In this document: positions 6,754 through 16,540 of the stretch, one piece after another
How positions within the stretch are numbered: the stretch's first letter is position 1
Layout: each line of letters opens with the position of its first letter
Assembly (NCBI GenBank): GCA_028292265.1
Contig: JAQGMR010000051.1
Coordinates: 1-64,000, forward strand
Length of the DNA stretch: 64,000 nucleotides
Reading direction: 5' to 3'
Origin: Herminiimonas sp.
GTDB taxonomy: Bacteria; Pseudomonadota; Gammaproteobacteria; Burkholderiales; Burkholderiaceae_D
Position numbers and translations under genes: made by a program
Notes under the pieces: model-generated
Seen by the model: only the letters and a program-made list of their open reading frames with translations
What the model was told of the DNA's origin: nothing
The model's database searches: none

Positions 6754-8697
6754 ATGCTTGAGTTTATTCGTAGTCATCAGCGCATCATGCAGATGGTATT
6801 GCTGCTGCTGATTTTTCCTTCCTTTGCGTTCTTTGGTCTTGAGAGTTACACCCGCATGGGGGACCGCGAGAATGCCGTCGCCAAAGTCGGCGGCCAGGCG
6901 ATCACGCAGCCCGAGGTCGAGGCCGCGCAGCGCCAGCAAATGGATCGCTTCAAGCAGATGTTCGGAGACCAGGTCGATCCTAAAATGCTGGACACGCCGG
7001 AAGCCCGCGATGGCATCCTGCAAAACCTGATCGCGCAAAAAGCACTTGCGGTCCAGGCATCGCGCGCCAAGCTCGCCGTGTCCGACCAGTCGCTTCAGCA
7101 AACCATCATGGGCATTCCGGGGCTGGTTGGTCCTGATGGCAAATTCGACAGCGAGCGTTACAAGGCGCTTCTCGCAATGCAGGGCATGACGCCGGCGATG
7201 TATGAGGCGCGCCTGCGCCAGGACCTCGCCTTACAACAGCTTAACGGCTCGATCCAGTCCACCGCTTTCGTCCCGAAAACGGTAGCGACCCGCATCTCGG
7301 ACATCAATGCCCAGGAGCGCGAAGTTCAGGCGCTGGAGATCAAGGCAGCGGACTATGCCGGCAAGGTCAATGTCACTGACGAAATGCTTAAATCCTGGTA
7401 CGACAAGCATGCCACCCAGTTCGAGATTCCAGAGCAAATCAAGGCCGACTATGTGGTGCTCAGTCTCGACGCGCTGGCGTCGCAGATCAGCGTCTCCGAC
7501 GCCGACATCAAGTCCTACTATGAGCAAAATCGCAAGCGCTATGTCAATGAAGAACAGCGCCGCGCCAGTCACATCCTGATTCCTTCCGCCAAGTCAGCCA
7601 GCGCTGCGGACAAGTCTGCAGCCAAGGCCAAGGCCGAAAGCCTGCTCGCACAATTGCGCAAGAACCCGGGCGACTTTGCAAAGCTCGCGAAGGAAAATTC
7701 ACAAGACCCCGGTTCCGCCGAGAAGGGCGGCGACCTCGGGTTCTTCGGTCCCGGCATGATGGTGAAGCCGTTTGAAGAGGCGGCTTCGAAGTTGAAACAA
7801 GGCGAAATCAGTGGCGTTGTGGAATCCGATTTTGGATACCACATCATCCAGCTGACTGGCGTCAAGCCTGCTGAAACCAGGCCGCTGGAAGAAGTAAAGG
7901 GGGAGATTGCCGCGGACATCAAGAAGCAGTTGGCCGCGAAGAAATTTACCGAGCTGGCAGAAAGCTTCTCCAACGCGGTGTATGAGCAGGCCGACAGCCT
8001 GAAGCCGGCGGCCGACAAGCTCAAGCTGCCGATAGCATCCGTTTCCGGGCTGACGCGTGTGCCGAACCCGGCCCTACCGCCAACCGCGCCCTTCAACAAT
8101 CCGAAGTTCCTCAAGTCGCTGTTTTCTGATGAAGCAATAAAGAATAAGCACAACACCGAAGCGGTGGAGGTGGCGCCCAGTACGCTCATCGCAGGCCATG
8201 TGACCGAGTACAAGCCAATCACGAAAAAGCCGTTCGAGGAAGTGAAGGCTGCCGTGCGTGAGCAGGTCGTGCAGGAGGAGTCCATGCAGCTCGCGAAGAA
8301 AGATGGCGAAGCGAAGCTTGCCGCCTTGAAGGCCAAGCCGGACACCGCTGGCTTTGGCGAAGCGAAGATGGTTTCGCGCGGCAAGAACAACGGCTTGCCG
8401 AAAGATGCATTCGATGCGGTCATGAAAGCCGAAGCGACGAAACTGCCGCAAGTGGTTGGCGCGGAACTGCCGGGGCAGGGCTATGGCATCTATCGTGTCA
8501 ACAAGGTGGTGCAGCCGGCAACCGTCGATGCGGCGCGTCGTCAGACTGAACAGCAGCAGATTGCCAACCTGGTCGCGCAAGAAGAGATGCTGTCCTTCGT
8601 CGATGTCCTGAAACAGAAGGCCAAGGTCGAGATCATCAAGAAGCCGGCCGCGGCGAAGACAGGCGCCCAGGGTGAGGGCGGCGACGAGAAGAAATAG
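6754..8697 (+). CDS. ppiD: Periplasmic chaperone/peptidyl-prolyl isomerase PpiD
   Basis: A 647-aa protein. The start at 6754 ([13 protein letters not shown]) matches the conserved beginning of PpiD; an upstream extension of nine codons is unlikely. One N-terminal membrane anchor (about 14-30) is followed by a SurA_N-like chaperone domain and a parvulin domain at about residues 265-370 ([10 protein letters not shown] ... [12 protein letters not shown] ... GYHIIQLTG). A second, degenerate parvulin-like region and a Lys/Ala-rich tail follow. PpiD sits at the Sec translocon and helps outer-membrane proteins fold. Its usual neighbours lon and hupB are presumably beyond the left edge, but the tRNA-Asp expected next to it is more than 6 kb away here. 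Confidence 0.95.
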   Translation: MLEFIRSHQRIMQMVLLLLIFPSFAFFGLESYTRMGDRENAVAKVGGQAITQPEVEAAQRQQMDRFKQMFGDQVDPKMLDTPEARDGILQNLIAQKALAVQASRAKLAVSDQSLQQTIMGIPGLVGPDGKFDSERYKALLAMQGMTPAMYEARLRQDLALQQLNGSIQSTAFVPKTVATRISDINAQEREVQALEIKAADYAGKVNVTDEMLKSWYDKHATQFEIPEQIKADYVVLSLDALASQISVSDADIKSYYEQNRKRYVNEEQRRASHILIPSAKSASAADKSAAKAKAESLLAQLRKNPGDFAKLAKENSQDPGSAEKGGDLGFFGPGMMVKPFEEAASKLKQGEISGVVESDFGYHIIQLTGVKPAETRPLEEVKGEIAADIKKQLAAKKFTELAESFSNAVYEQADSLKPAADKLKLPIASVSGLTRVPNPALPPTAPFNNPKFLKSLFSDEAIKNKHNTEAVEVAPSTLIAGHVTEYKPITKKPFEEVKAAVREQVVQEESMQLAKKDGEAKLAALKAKPDTAGFGEAKMVSRGKNNGLPKDAFDAVMKAEATKLPQVVGAELPGQGYGIYRVNKVVQPATVDAARRQTEQQQIANLVAQEEMLSFVDVLKQKAKVEIIKKPAAAKTGAQGEGGDEKK

Positions 8698-8775
8698 GGT
8701 GTTGAGAAAGCCGGCCGCCTGGACAGGTTGGCTGGCAGCGCGTTGAACCCGACGCGACACGTATGACAGCTGTAC

Positions 8776-8810
8776 GAAGGGCGCTCCTGGTGAGCGCCCT
8801 TCGCGTTTTT
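8776..8810 (+). terminator. Rho-independent terminator of ppiD
   Basis: A perfect 11-bp stem GAAGGGCGCTC (8776-8786) / GAGCGCCCTTC (8792-8802), 5-nt loop, then GCGTTTTT. It lies 79 bp after the ppiD stop. Confidence 0.9.
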
Positions 8811-8870
8811 GGAAGTCGATTTCGGCGCTTAGACTGCTGCTTGGTCGACACCGGATAGACCGCCCGATCA

Positions 8871-8903
8871 AAGCCCGAACGAAGCCCGAACGAAGCTCGA
8901 ACA
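8871..8903. repeat. Three 11-bp tandem repeats
   Basis: AAGCCCGAACG occurs at 8871-8881 and 8882-8892, then AAGCTCGAACA at 8893-8903. It is non-coding and lies between the ppiD terminator and the end of mnmH. Confidence 0.75.
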
Positions 8904-8962
8904 ATGACCCGACGAGGCTCGTGGACCAGTGACTTACACCTGCAACTTTATTCCCGCCCGCC

Positions 8963-10033
8963 TTATTCCTGTTCCGCCGCCAGTAAGCGTGCAGCGGCAA
9001 CGAAATCGGCGTCGCTAATATCAGCCAGTGCCAACTGCTTCGCCTGGCCAAACTGCGAGAAATTGCGCTCGATCGAGCGCAGGTAGGCGGGGTCATAGTG
9101 ATGCACCAGCAGTTCCTCCACCAGCGCTGGCATTGCGCCGCTGGTGGCCATCTCCTGCCAGCGCTTGATGCGCTCATTCCCGTGGAGCCTGGTAAGGCAA
9201 TCAAGCTGCGTATTCAGGGCGCCAGGGTCGTTGACGAAGTGCGCGTAGTCTTCCATCAGCAAAGCCACCCTGCGGTCCTGGGGAAGCGACAGCGAGATGC
9301 ATGGCGATTCACGCATCGCGGTCATCAGCGCATCGGGCACCCGCAGGTTGCCGACTTTCTTGCTCTCTGATTCGATAAAAATAACCTGAGCTGGATCGAA
9401 GCCGCGCAGCGCGTGCCAGATTCGGCTCTCGAACATTTTTTGTGAAGGTTGCGGTTCCTCGGGCAGATTGCCCAGCACCGATCCGCGGTGCGCCGCCAAC
9501 TGCTCCAGATCGATTACCTGCGCCCCCTGGCGCGTCAATTCCTGCAGCAGACGGCTCTTGCCGCTGCCGGTGGTGCCGCATACAACATTGAACCTGAAGC
9601 GCGCCGGCAATTCGGCCAACGCTGCGTTGACGTGGCGGCGGTAGTCCTTGTATCCGCCATCGAGTTGCAGAGCGGGCCACCCAATTTTGCCGAGAACATG
9701 TGTCATGGCGCCGCTGCGATTTCCGCCGCGCCAGCAGTACACCAGCGGCCGCCATTCGCGCGGCTTGTCGAGGAAATAGCGCTCGACGCTTTCCGCAATG
9801 TTGCGTGCGACCAGCGCAGCCCCGAGTTTCTTGGCATCAAACGGACTCACCTGCTTGTAAAGTGTCCCGACCTTGGCACGTTGCGCATCGTCCAGCACCG
9901 GGCAATTGATTGCGCCCGGGATGTGGTCCTCCGCGAATTCGGATGGACTGCGGACATCGATGACCGCGTCGAAGTCATTGATGCGCGCAAGCGCCTCGTC
10001 GACGGAGATCAGGGTCGATGGGCCGGTTCTCAT
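8963..10033 (-). CDS. mnmH: tRNA 2-selenouridine/geranyl-2-thiouridine synthase MnmH
   Basis: A 356-aa protein from ATG at 10033; a GTG at 10048 in the same frame is an alternative start and neither has a clear ribosome binding site. Residues 10-125 are a rhodanese domain with the catalytic Cys in LVYCWRGGNRS. The C-terminal half has a P-loop GTTGSGKSRLL and the MnmH/SelU-specific domain. The enzyme changes 2-thiouridine at the wobble base of Lys, Glu and Gln tRNAs to 2-selenouridine through a geranylated intermediate. It needs selenophosphate, so the genome should carry selD. It is read toward the ppiD terminator. MnmH and TesA genes are also close in enterobacteria (ybbB and tesA region). 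Confidence 0.93.
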   Translation of the reverse strand: MRTGPSTLISVDEALARINDFDAVIDVRSPSEFAEDHIPGAINCPVLDDAQRAKVGTLYKQVSPFDAKKLGAALVARNIAESVERYFLDKPREWRPLVYCWRGGNRSGAMTHVLGKIGWPALQLDGGYKDYRRHVNAALAELPARFRFNVVCGTTGSGKSRLLQELTRQGAQVIDLEQLAAHRGSVLGNLPEEPQPSQKMFESRIWHALRGFDPAQVIFIESESKKVGNLRVPDALMTAMRESPCISLSLPQDRRVALLMEDYAHFVNDPGALNTQLDCLTRLHGNERIKRWQEMATSGAMPALVEELLVHHYDPAYLRSIERNFSQFGQAKQLALADISDADFVAAARLLAAEQE

Positions 10034-10204
10034 TACTTTAGGGTCCACGGATTAACTTTGCGAGGGCATACAGTGCCTGATGAGGGATAAGGGGAACGGT
10101 GCTTGCGGCGCACATTTGCGGAACACGCAACCCAAGATGGGCGACCGGCTGACGGGCGCCGTTGGACCTGAACCCCGGCCCTCGGCGTCGTCATCAGCGC
10201 GCGA

Positions 10205-10867
10205 CTACTTCGGCAACAGCGGCTTCAGATGGGGCCACACGGTGTCCAGCAAAATCGGCTGCGCTGCGGCCACGGGGTGCAGCCGGTCGGACTGAAACAT
10301 TTGTGGCTTGTCCATCAGCCCCCCCAACAGGAAGGGCACGAGTCCGATCTTGTATTCTTTCGCTAGCTTCGGGTACAAATCGGCGAAGCCTTTACTGTAA
10401 TCGCTGCCGTAGTTCGGCGGTATCTGCATGCCCACCAGCAGCACCTTTGCGCCGACCGCTTGCGATGCCTTGATCATGGCGCGCAGGTTGTCTTCGGTCG
10501 ACGCGATGGGCAGTCCACGCAATGCATCGTTCGCACCAAGTTCGATCACCACGGTGGCCGGACGGTATTTGTCGAGCAGCGGAGCAAGCCTGGCGCGTCC
10601 GCCGCTCGTCGTGTCGCCGCTGATGCTTGCATTGACGATGCTGTCGTCACGCTTCTCTTCCTTCAGCCGTCGATCCAGCAGCGGCACCCATCCGGTCCCG
10701 CGGGTGAGTCCATATTCCGCCGACAGACTGTCACCGAGCACCAGCAGATTTTTTGATGCAGAATAGGCAATCGCCGTGTGCAAGGCGCAGGCCAGCAGCA
10801 GCATCGCGCAGGTCGCGTTCCATAGTACATCCCAGCACCATTCCCGCTTTCCCGATTGATATTGCAT
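10205..10867 (-). CDS. tesA: Periplasmic arylesterase / lysophospholipase (TesA, SGNH hydrolase)
   Basis: A 220-aa protein with an N-terminal hydrophobic segment (about 18-35) that looks like a signal peptide. SGNH-hydrolase blocks are in order: VLGDSLSAEYG (nucleophile Ser), SISGDTTSGG (Gly), IELGANDALRG (Asn) and SDRLHPVAAAQ (Asp and His). This is the TesA/arylesterase family, which hydrolyses acyl-CoA, lysophospholipid and aryl esters in the periplasm. The ATG at 10867 overlaps the ATG of the divergent ABC gene by two bases. A later Met just before MLLLACALH could be the true start, which would free space for promoters. Confidence 0.92.
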   Translation of the reverse strand: MQYQSGKREWCWDVLWNATCAMLLLACALHTAIAYSASKNLLVLGDSLSAEYGLTRGTGWVPLLDRRLKEEKRDDSIVNASISGDTTSGGRARLAPLLDKYRPATVVIELGANDALRGLPIASTEDNLRAMIKASQAVGAKVLLVGMQIPPNYGSDYSKGFADLYPKLAKEYKIGLVPFLLGGLMDKPQMFQSDRLHPVAAAQPILLDTVWPHLKPLLPK

Positions 10868-11555
10868 GCCGCTACCTTCCTCAGAGATTCCCGCCATTGA
10901 AGTCAGCCATTTAAGCAAACGGGTCGCCGACGCCACCGGCGAGCTCTCCATTCTGCAGGATGTGAATTTTACCGTGCCGGCAGGGGCGACGCTTGCCCTT
11001 GTCGGTGCTTCGGGTTCCGGCAAGTCGACCTTGCTCGGATTGCTGGCCGGACTTGATACGCCCTCCGAAGGCACAGTGAAAATTCATGGCGTCGATCTGT
11101 ATGCGCTCGACGAAGACGGCCGTGCCGGATTGCGCAAGAAAGAACTTGGCTTTGTGTTCCAGTCGTTCCAGTTGCTTTCACATCTGACTGCCCTTGAAAA
11201 CGTCATGCTGCCGCTCGAGTTGCGCGGCGAATCGGGCGCAAAGGCGCGCGATGCGGCCGCCGCCATGCTGGAGCGCGTCGGACTAGCCAGCCGCCTGCGC
11301 CACTACCCGAAGTTCCTTTCCGGCGGCGAACAGCAGCGTGTTGCGCTGGCGCGCGCGTTCGTCACGGAGCCGCCGCTGCTGCTGGCCGACGAACCAACCG
11401 GAAGTCTCGATGCCACCACCGGCGAAGCGGTAATCAGGCTGATGTTTGCCCTCAACCAGGAACGTGGCTCCACGCTGGTGCTTGTGACCCACGACCCGGC
11501 CATCGCCGCGCAGTGCGAGCGCATCATCACCATCACCGCTGGCCGGCTGGTTTGA
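10866..11555 (+). CDS. ybbA: ABC transporter ATP-binding protein (YbbA-like)
   Basis: A 229-aa ATPase of the LolD/MacB type with Walker A GASGSGKST, the Q-loop at FVFQSFQLL, signature LSGGEQQRVALARA, Walker B LLLADEPTGSLD and H-loop VTHD. It is divergent from tesA, the same arrangement as ybbA-tesA in enterobacteria. There the partner permease YbbP follows; here no permease follows, since the next gene is on the opposite strand. The ATPase therefore must work with a permease encoded elsewhere, or alone. The gene ends with HTH-free sequence and no obvious terminator. Confidence 0.92.
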   Translation: MPLPSSEIPAIEVSHLSKRVADATGELSILQDVNFTVPAGATLALVGASGSGKSTLLGLLAGLDTPSEGTVKIHGVDLYALDEDGRAGLRKKELGFVFQSFQLLSHLTALENVMLPLELRGESGAKARDAAAAMLERVGLASRLRHYPKFLSGGEQQRVALARAFVTEPPLLLADEPTGSLDATTGEAVIRLMFALNQERGSTLVLVTHDPAIAAQCERIITITAGRLV

Positions 11556-11706
11556 AGCGCTAAACCCGGAAACCGCAAAACCAGGGACAGACTGAGGTAA
11601 CCCGGTTCTAATGCACATCTGGCCATGGAAAAAACGTTTCCCTTCCCCGATTGAGAACTGCAATTGGGATCTGTATCCCCGATTGGGAACCTGAGATCGG
11701 TAACCC

Positions 11707-12621
11707 TCAGGTCGAGCGCAGGCGATGTCGGCGCCGCTCCACCAGGGCGATTCCCATGCCGCTTGCGCAGATCACGGCAATGCCAACGGCGGTCAGCAGG
11801 TCTGGCAGCTGGTTGAACACGAGCCAGCCCATGACAGTAGCCGACACAACCTGCAGGTAGACAAACGGTGTCAGCACCGAAGCCTCGGCATGCTTGTAGG
11901 CGGTGTTCATGAATAAATGCCCAAGCGTGCTGGTGACGCCAGTCGATGCAAGGATCAGCCACTCCCTCAGGCTCGGATTGTGGCTGCTCCAGAAAAACGG
12001 CACCATCGCGCTGCTGACCACCATTCCGACCAGGCCGCCGTAAAACAGCGTGATCATCGGGTCGTCAATCTGGTTCAGGCGGCGGTTCATGATGGCGATG
12101 GCGGCGAAGGTCAGGGCCGACAACAGGCCCAGTGCCACGCCGGCCGGCACGATCCCGCCGCCAGGTCGCAGCACAATCAGCATGCCGACAAAGCCGACCG
12201 CAACTGCGATCCAGCGCGAAAGATAAGTCTTTTCACCGAGCAGCCAGGGCGACGCCGCCAGCACCATCAACGGGGCGCAGAAATTCATGGCGGTGCCCTC
12301 GGCCAGCGGCACGATCTTCAGCACCGAAAAGAACACCATGGTGGAAAGCAGCAGAACCAGGGCGCGCACGATCTGTAGACGAGGTTGTTTCGACTGCAGC
12401 ACCGACTTGCCAGTACGGCGCCGATACCATGGCACCATGGTTGCCGCCATGAACAGCGTGTTAAGGCTATAGCGCATCCACGCAATCATCACGACGTGGT
12501 AGCCGGAAACCGCAAGCAGTTTGCCGGCCGTGTCGAGCAATGACAGGGTCCACAGACCGCTGATGAGCAGGAGAATGCCGAGCGTGAGGTTAGTGCGCGG
12601 TGTTGCGGGGGTGACTGGCAT
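11707..12621 (-). CDS. EamA/DMT-family membrane transporter
   Basis: A 304-aa protein with ten predicted membrane helices in two EamA repeats (about 15-150 and 160-290). Motifs typical of the drug/metabolite superfamily are VPLAEGTAMNFCAPL at the end of the first repeat and AYKHAEASVLTPFVYLQ in the second. Substrate unknown; members export amino acids, purines or other metabolites. Its start overlaps the end of the nnr gene by 32 bp, and it is last in a tightly packed minus-strand unit that begins with the D-amino-acid dehydrogenase, so translation coupling and a shared promoter are likely. Confidence 0.9.
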   Translation of the reverse strand: MPVTPATPRTNLTLGILLLISGLWTLSLLDTAGKLLAVSGYHVVMIAWMRYSLNTLFMAATMVPWYRRRTGKSVLQSKQPRLQIVRALVLLLSTMVFFSVLKIVPLAEGTAMNFCAPLMVLAASPWLLGEKTYLSRWIAVAVGFVGMLIVLRPGGGIVPAGVALGLLSALTFAAIAIMNRRLNQIDDPMITLFYGGLVGMVVSSAMVPFFWSSHNPSLREWLILASTGVTSTLGHLFMNTAYKHAEASVLTPFVYLQVVSATVMGWLVFNQLPDLLTAVGIAVICASGMGIALVERRRHRLRST

Positions 12622-14188
12622 GATCCCTGATTAGTTGATTCAATACTTTACGAAGCGCGGCTGGCAATTCGCTCGCTGTAAGGCCGGTTGGGCCGATTCC
12701 CTCTGCCACCATCATGTCGGCCGCCGCGCCGTGAATCCAGGTTGCACCAAGCGCCGCTTCCCATGCATTCCACGACTGCGCCAGCAGGGCGCCGCACAGG
12801 CCCGCCAGCACGTCTCCGGTGCCGCCAGTGGCCAGGCCAGGGTTGCCCGTAGGGTTGATGGCGACCCGCCCGTCAGGACTCGCCATGACGCTGCCTGCAC
12901 CCTTCAGTACCGTGATCGCCATGAACCGTTGCGCCAGGGCGCGCGCCGCCTGCAAGCGATTCGACTGAATCTGGGCGACCGTTACCGACAGCAGGCGCGC
13001 GGCTTCGAGCGGGTGTGGCGTCATAATGGCTGCGGGGAAGCGCTCGGCATGCGCGGCACGCTCGCGCAGCTTGTTGGCAAGGCCCGCTTCCTGCGCAATC
13101 AGGTTCAGCGCATCGGCATCCAGCACCAGCGCCGCCGGCGCGGCGAGCGCCGCGGCCAGCAAGTCGTGCGCCGCGCGCGTCTGTCCCAGCCCCGGTCCCA
13201 CCACCAGGAAACCGCCCTGAAGGTCGAGGTTGGCGGCAAGCCGACACATCAGTTCGGGATGCAGGCTGTCGTGTGAAGGAGGGTCATTGAGGAAGCCGGC
13301 AAACACGCGGCCTGCGCCGCAGTACGCCGCGCTACGAGCCGCCAGGATGACCGCGCCAGCCATGCCGGTCGCTCCACCCAGAATCTTTACGTCGCCGAAG
13401 CTGCCCTTGTGGCTATCGTTGCGGCGCGGCTGCAAGGCATGCGCAAACAGCGATACGGCGCCCAGCTGCACAAGTGGTGTTTCGTCGCGGGATCGCGCCA
13501 GCGCCGAGGCGAACACGCTGTCTTCAATATCGAGTGTGTCGACGGAGACAGTACCCGCGTAGTCGCATCCCGCGCCGGTATGCAGCCCCGGCTTGTCGCC
13601 GATAAAGCTGATGGTTTGCGTGGCGCGGATAGCCACGCCATCTGGGCCGACGACGGTTCCGGTGTCGGCATCAAGCCCGCTCGGGACGTCAAGCGCCAGC
13701 ACCGGACAGGGAAGTCGATTAACCGCCTCCACCAGTTCACGCAAGCGGCCGGAAATGGGGCGCGCCAGCCCGATGCCAAAAAGCCCGTCCACGGCCAGCC
13801 GCCATGCCACGCGAGGTATCCGCAGCAACAGTGAATCGTCATCGGATGCATGGATTTTTGCTGTGCTGGCGCGAGCCAATGCAAGCGCCTGTTGCGCATC
13901 TGTCGAGGGCGATCCAGCCACCAGGATGATTTCAACCGCGCAGCCGGCCGCTGCCAGGTGCGCGGCCACATGCAACGCGTCGCCCCCGTTATCGCCTGGA
14001 CCCGCCAGCACCAATACCGGCGCGCCCTGCAGTGTGGTTGACCCAATCAGTGTCAATGCAAGGTCTGCTGCGGCCTTGCCAGCCCGCTGCATCAGCGTGC
14101 CAGGCGCAAGGCCGGCCTTGGCCGCCTGCTCGATCTCACGAAGCTGCGCGACGGTGTAAAGAGGATGGCTTGCGAACGAGCGACTCAT
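12590..14188 (-). CDS. nnr: Bifunctional NAD(P)H-hydrate epimerase/dehydratase
   Basis: A 532-aa fusion. The N-terminal YjeF_N epimerase (about 1-220) shows GPGDNGGDALHVA. The C-terminal ribokinase-like ADP-dependent dehydratase (about 240-520) shows GGATGMAGAV, VVGPGLG, LDADALNLIA and the GTGDVLAG motif with its catalytic Asp. It repairs hydrated NADH and NADPH formed by heat, acid or side reactions. It overlaps the preceding oxidoreductase gene by the 4-bp ATGA, so it is co-translated with two NAD/FAD-linked enzymes. Length is normal for the bacterial fusion. Confidence 0.95.
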   Translation of the reverse strand: MSRSFASHPLYTVAQLREIEQAAKAGLAPGTLMQRAGKAAADLALTLIGSTTLQGAPVLVLAGPGDNGGDALHVAAHLAAAGCAVEIILVAGSPSTDAQQALALARASTAKIHASDDDSLLLRIPRVAWRLAVDGLFGIGLARPISGRLRELVEAVNRLPCPVLALDVPSGLDADTGTVVGPDGVAIRATQTISFIGDKPGLHTGAGCDYAGTVSVDTLDIEDSVFASALARSRDETPLVQLGAVSLFAHALQPRRNDSHKGSFGDVKILGGATGMAGAVILAARSAAYCGAGRVFAGFLNDPPSHDSLHPELMCRLAANLDLQGGFLVVGPGLGQTRAAHDLLAAALAAPAALVLDADALNLIAQEAGLANKLRERAAHAERFPAAIMTPHPLEAARLLSVTVAQIQSNRLQAARALAQRFMAITVLKGAGSVMASPDGRVAINPTGNPGLATGGTGDVLAGLCGALLAQSWNAWEAALGATWIHGAAADMMVAEGIGPTGLTASELPAALRKVLNQLIRDHASHPRNTAH

Positions 14189-15303
14189 GGCCGCGCTTGC
14201 AGCAGCGATAGCGCATGGTCGGCGAGCGCAAGCGATGCGGTCAGGCCGGGTGACTCTATGCCGTACAGGCCGAGGTAATGCGGATTGCCGTGACGACTGA
14301 GCATGAAATCCGCCGCCGGGTTTTCTGGCGGCACGATCTTGGGCCGCACGCCGGCATAGGCCGGTTGCAGCGACCCTTCAGGCAGGTCCGGCCAGTAGCT
14401 GCGAATCTCGCGGTAAAAACGGTCGGCGCGGGCCGGGTCCACCGCGTAGGGGATGTCGTCCAGGTCTTCGCCAAGCCATTCCACATCGGGGCCGAAGCGC
14501 GCCTGGCCGCCGAGGTCTAGCGTCAGATGCACGCCCAGGCCACCCGGCTCTGGCACTGGATAGATCAGATGCGAAAACGGCGCCCGGCCGACCAGCGAGT
14601 AGTAATTGCCCTTGGCGAACCAGGCGCGCGGGATGCTGGCCCGGTCCAAACCTTCAATGGCGCGCGCGGTGCGCGGCGCCCATAATCCGGCGCAGTTCAC
14701 AAGCAGGCCGGCTTCAAGTTCAATCTCGCTGCCGTCTCCGGCGCGAACTCGGATGACGATGCCGTTTTCAACCGTCTCGCCACTGATCAGGCGGCTGTCG
14801 AACGCGAACATGGCGCCAGCGTTTTCCGCATCGCCCTGCATCGCAAGCATGAGCGCATGGCTGTCGATGATGCCGGTCATGGGGGAATGCAGGGCCACGA
14901 CGCAGGACAGCGCCGGTTCCATTTCATGCGCCTCGGCCGCACTGATTTGCCGGACCTCGGTGCAACCGTTCGCATGGGCCTGGGCCAGGATGGCGTCCAG
15001 CTTCGGTCGCTGAGAGTCGGTCGCCTCGACGATCAGTTTGCCGCAGCGGCGGTGCGGAACGCGACGTTGCTCGCAGTAGTCGTACAGCGTCGAGCGGCCT
15101 GCGAGGCACAGCTTCGCCTTCAGGCTGTTAGTCGGGTAATAGAGACCGGCGTGGATCACTTCGCTGTTGCGCGAACTGGTCTCCATGCCGATGGCGGCAT
15201 GGTTTTCAATCACCATGACTTCGCGGCCGGCCAGTGCCAGGGCGCGTGCTACCGCAAGACCGACTACGCCGGCACCAACTACCACTGCATCAAGCTTTTC
15301 CAT
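14185..15303 (-). CDS. LhgO-like FAD-dependent oxidoreductase
   Basis: A 372-aa protein of the DAO fold: N-terminal dinucleotide motif VVGAGVVGLAVARALAL, then SSRNSEVIHAGLYYP, the hallmark of the L-2-hydroxyglutarate oxidase group, and a C-terminal FAD-contact segment GLYGIESPGLTASLALA. Family members oxidise L-2-hydroxyglutarate or related 2-hydroxyacids and pass electrons to quinone; the exact substrate is not settled here. It overlaps dadA by 14 bp upstream and nnr by 4 bp downstream. Confidence 0.88.
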   Translation of the reverse strand: MEKLDAVVVGAGVVGLAVARALALAGREVMVIENHAAIGMETSSRNSEVIHAGLYYPTNSLKAKLCLAGRSTLYDYCEQRRVPHRRCGKLIVEATDSQRPKLDAILAQAHANGCTEVRQISAAEAHEMEPALSCVVALHSPMTGIIDSHALMLAMQGDAENAGAMFAFDSRLISGETVENGIVIRVRAGDGSEIELEAGLLVNCAGLWAPRTARAIEGLDRASIPRAWFAKGNYYSLVGRAPFSHLIYPVPEPGGLGVHLTLDLGGQARFGPDVEWLGEDLDDIPYAVDPARADRFYREIRSYWPDLPEGSLQPAYAGVRPKIVPPENPAADFMLSRHGNPHYLGLYGIESPGLTASLALADHALSLLQARP

Positions 15304-16540
15304 AGCGCGCGAGCGTCAACCCTTCCATGTCTACGTCTGGCGTCTGTCCAGAAACCAGATCGGACACGATCTTGCCGCAACCGGCGGCCATCGTCCAGCC
15401 CGATGAGCCATGGCCTATGTTGATATACAGGTTGCGGATCGGGGTTGGCCCGATCAATGGCGTTTCGTCGGCAAGCATCGGGCGCGCGCCACACCAGAAC
15501 GTCGAGGTGTTGTAGTTCGCTGCGTCCGGGAACCAGTCGTCGCCAACCTTGGCCAGCGTGCGAAGTGCCGTGCCGTGCAGATGCAGCGTCCGGGAGCCGA
15601 GTTCGGCGGTGCCCGCGACCCGGATCCGGCTACCCAGCCGCGTGATCGCCACCTTGTAGGTTTCATCGAATAGCGAGGCCAGCGGTGCCTGGTCGAAATT
15701 CTTGATGAAGGCAGTCGCGGAGTAGCCCTTCACAGGATAAAGCGGAACGTGTATGCCAAGCGGCGCCAGCAATTCCATGCTGTCGATGCCAGCGGCCAGC
15801 ACGACTGCGTCGGCTGTGAAAGAGCGGTCGTCAATATGGAAGCGCAGACGCTCGCCATCCGGTTCGATGTTCTTTACGGTGCTGTTGAAATGGAATTCCG
15901 CGCCGAGTTGCTGCGTGATGTTTTTCAGGTGTCGGCTGAAGAGAGGGCAATTGCCGGATTCGTCAGCCGGGAAGTGCAGGGCGGCTGCCAGCGGCGTATG
16001 CACCCCCAGAGCCGGCTCGATCGCCCGTGCCGCGTCGGTGTCGATCAGCCGATGTTCTATGCCGGCCTCAACCAGCAACTCGATCGCGCTGCGCGCCGCC
16101 TCAACATCCTGAGGCGTACGGAACAGTTGCAACAAGCCGGTGGTCTGGTCGTAACGCATGTCGTAGTGATCCCGCACCTGGCGCATCAAGTGCTGGCTGT
16201 AGAGGGCGACCCTCTGCATTCGCCGGGTATTGATGCGAAAACGCTCGGGGTCACATTCCGGAAGCCACTTGCGCACCCAGCGCCACAGCGCTGCGTCCAT
16301 GGTCGGCTTCAGCAGCACGGAGGTTTCGGATTTCAACAGACGCGACACAATTTTGCGCGGCATGCCCGGCGCGGCCCAAGGCACCGCCTGACTCGCCGAC
16401 AACAGGCCGGCATTGCCGTAGCTGGTCTCCTGGGCGACGTTGCCGTAGCGCTCAATCACGACGACCTGGTGACCCGCGGCCGCCAGAAAATAGGCAGTAG
16501 ACACACCAACGACGCCGCCGCCAATTACAGCCACTTGCAT
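15290..16540 (-). CDS. dadA: D-amino acid dehydrogenase, small subunit type
   Basis: A 416-aa FAD protein. The N-terminus is MQVAVIGGGVVGVSTAYFLA, followed by QETSYGNAGLLSASQAVPWA and ending with a GSSGWTMAAGCGKIVSDL segment, all characteristic of DadA. It oxidatively deaminates D-amino acids (chiefly D-alanine) at the inner membrane, feeding electrons to quinones. AAAGGAAAAAAG lies before the ATG. It is first in the four-gene unit dadA, lhgO-like, nnr, eamA. No alanine racemase (dadX) accompanies it, unlike in enterobacteria and pseudomonads. Confidence 0.92.
   Translation of the reverse strand: MQVAVIGGGVVGVSTAYFLAAAGHQVVVIERYGNVAQETSYGNAGLLSASQAVPWAAPGMPRKIVSRLLKSETSVLLKPTMDAALWRWVRKWLPECDPERFRINTRRMQRVALYSQHLMRQVRDHYDMRYDQTTGLLQLFRTPQDVEAARSAIELLVEAGIEHRLIDTDAARAIEPALGVHTPLAAALHFPADESGNCPLFSRHLKNITQQLGAEFHFNSTVKNIEPDGERLRFHIDDRSFTADAVVLAAGIDSMELLAPLGIHVPLYPVKGYSATAFIKNFDQAPLASLFDETYKVAITRLGSRIRVAGTAELGSRTLHLHGTALRTLAKVGDDWFPDAANYNTSTFWCGARPMLADETPLIGPTPIRNLYINIGHGSSGWTMAAGCGKIVSDLVSGQTPDVDMEGLTLARYGKA

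Noticed and set aside
7569..9204. Long minus-strand frames opposite ppiD
   Set aside because: They are shadows of the PpiD codons and end in the non-coding region with terminator and repeats; no start signal.
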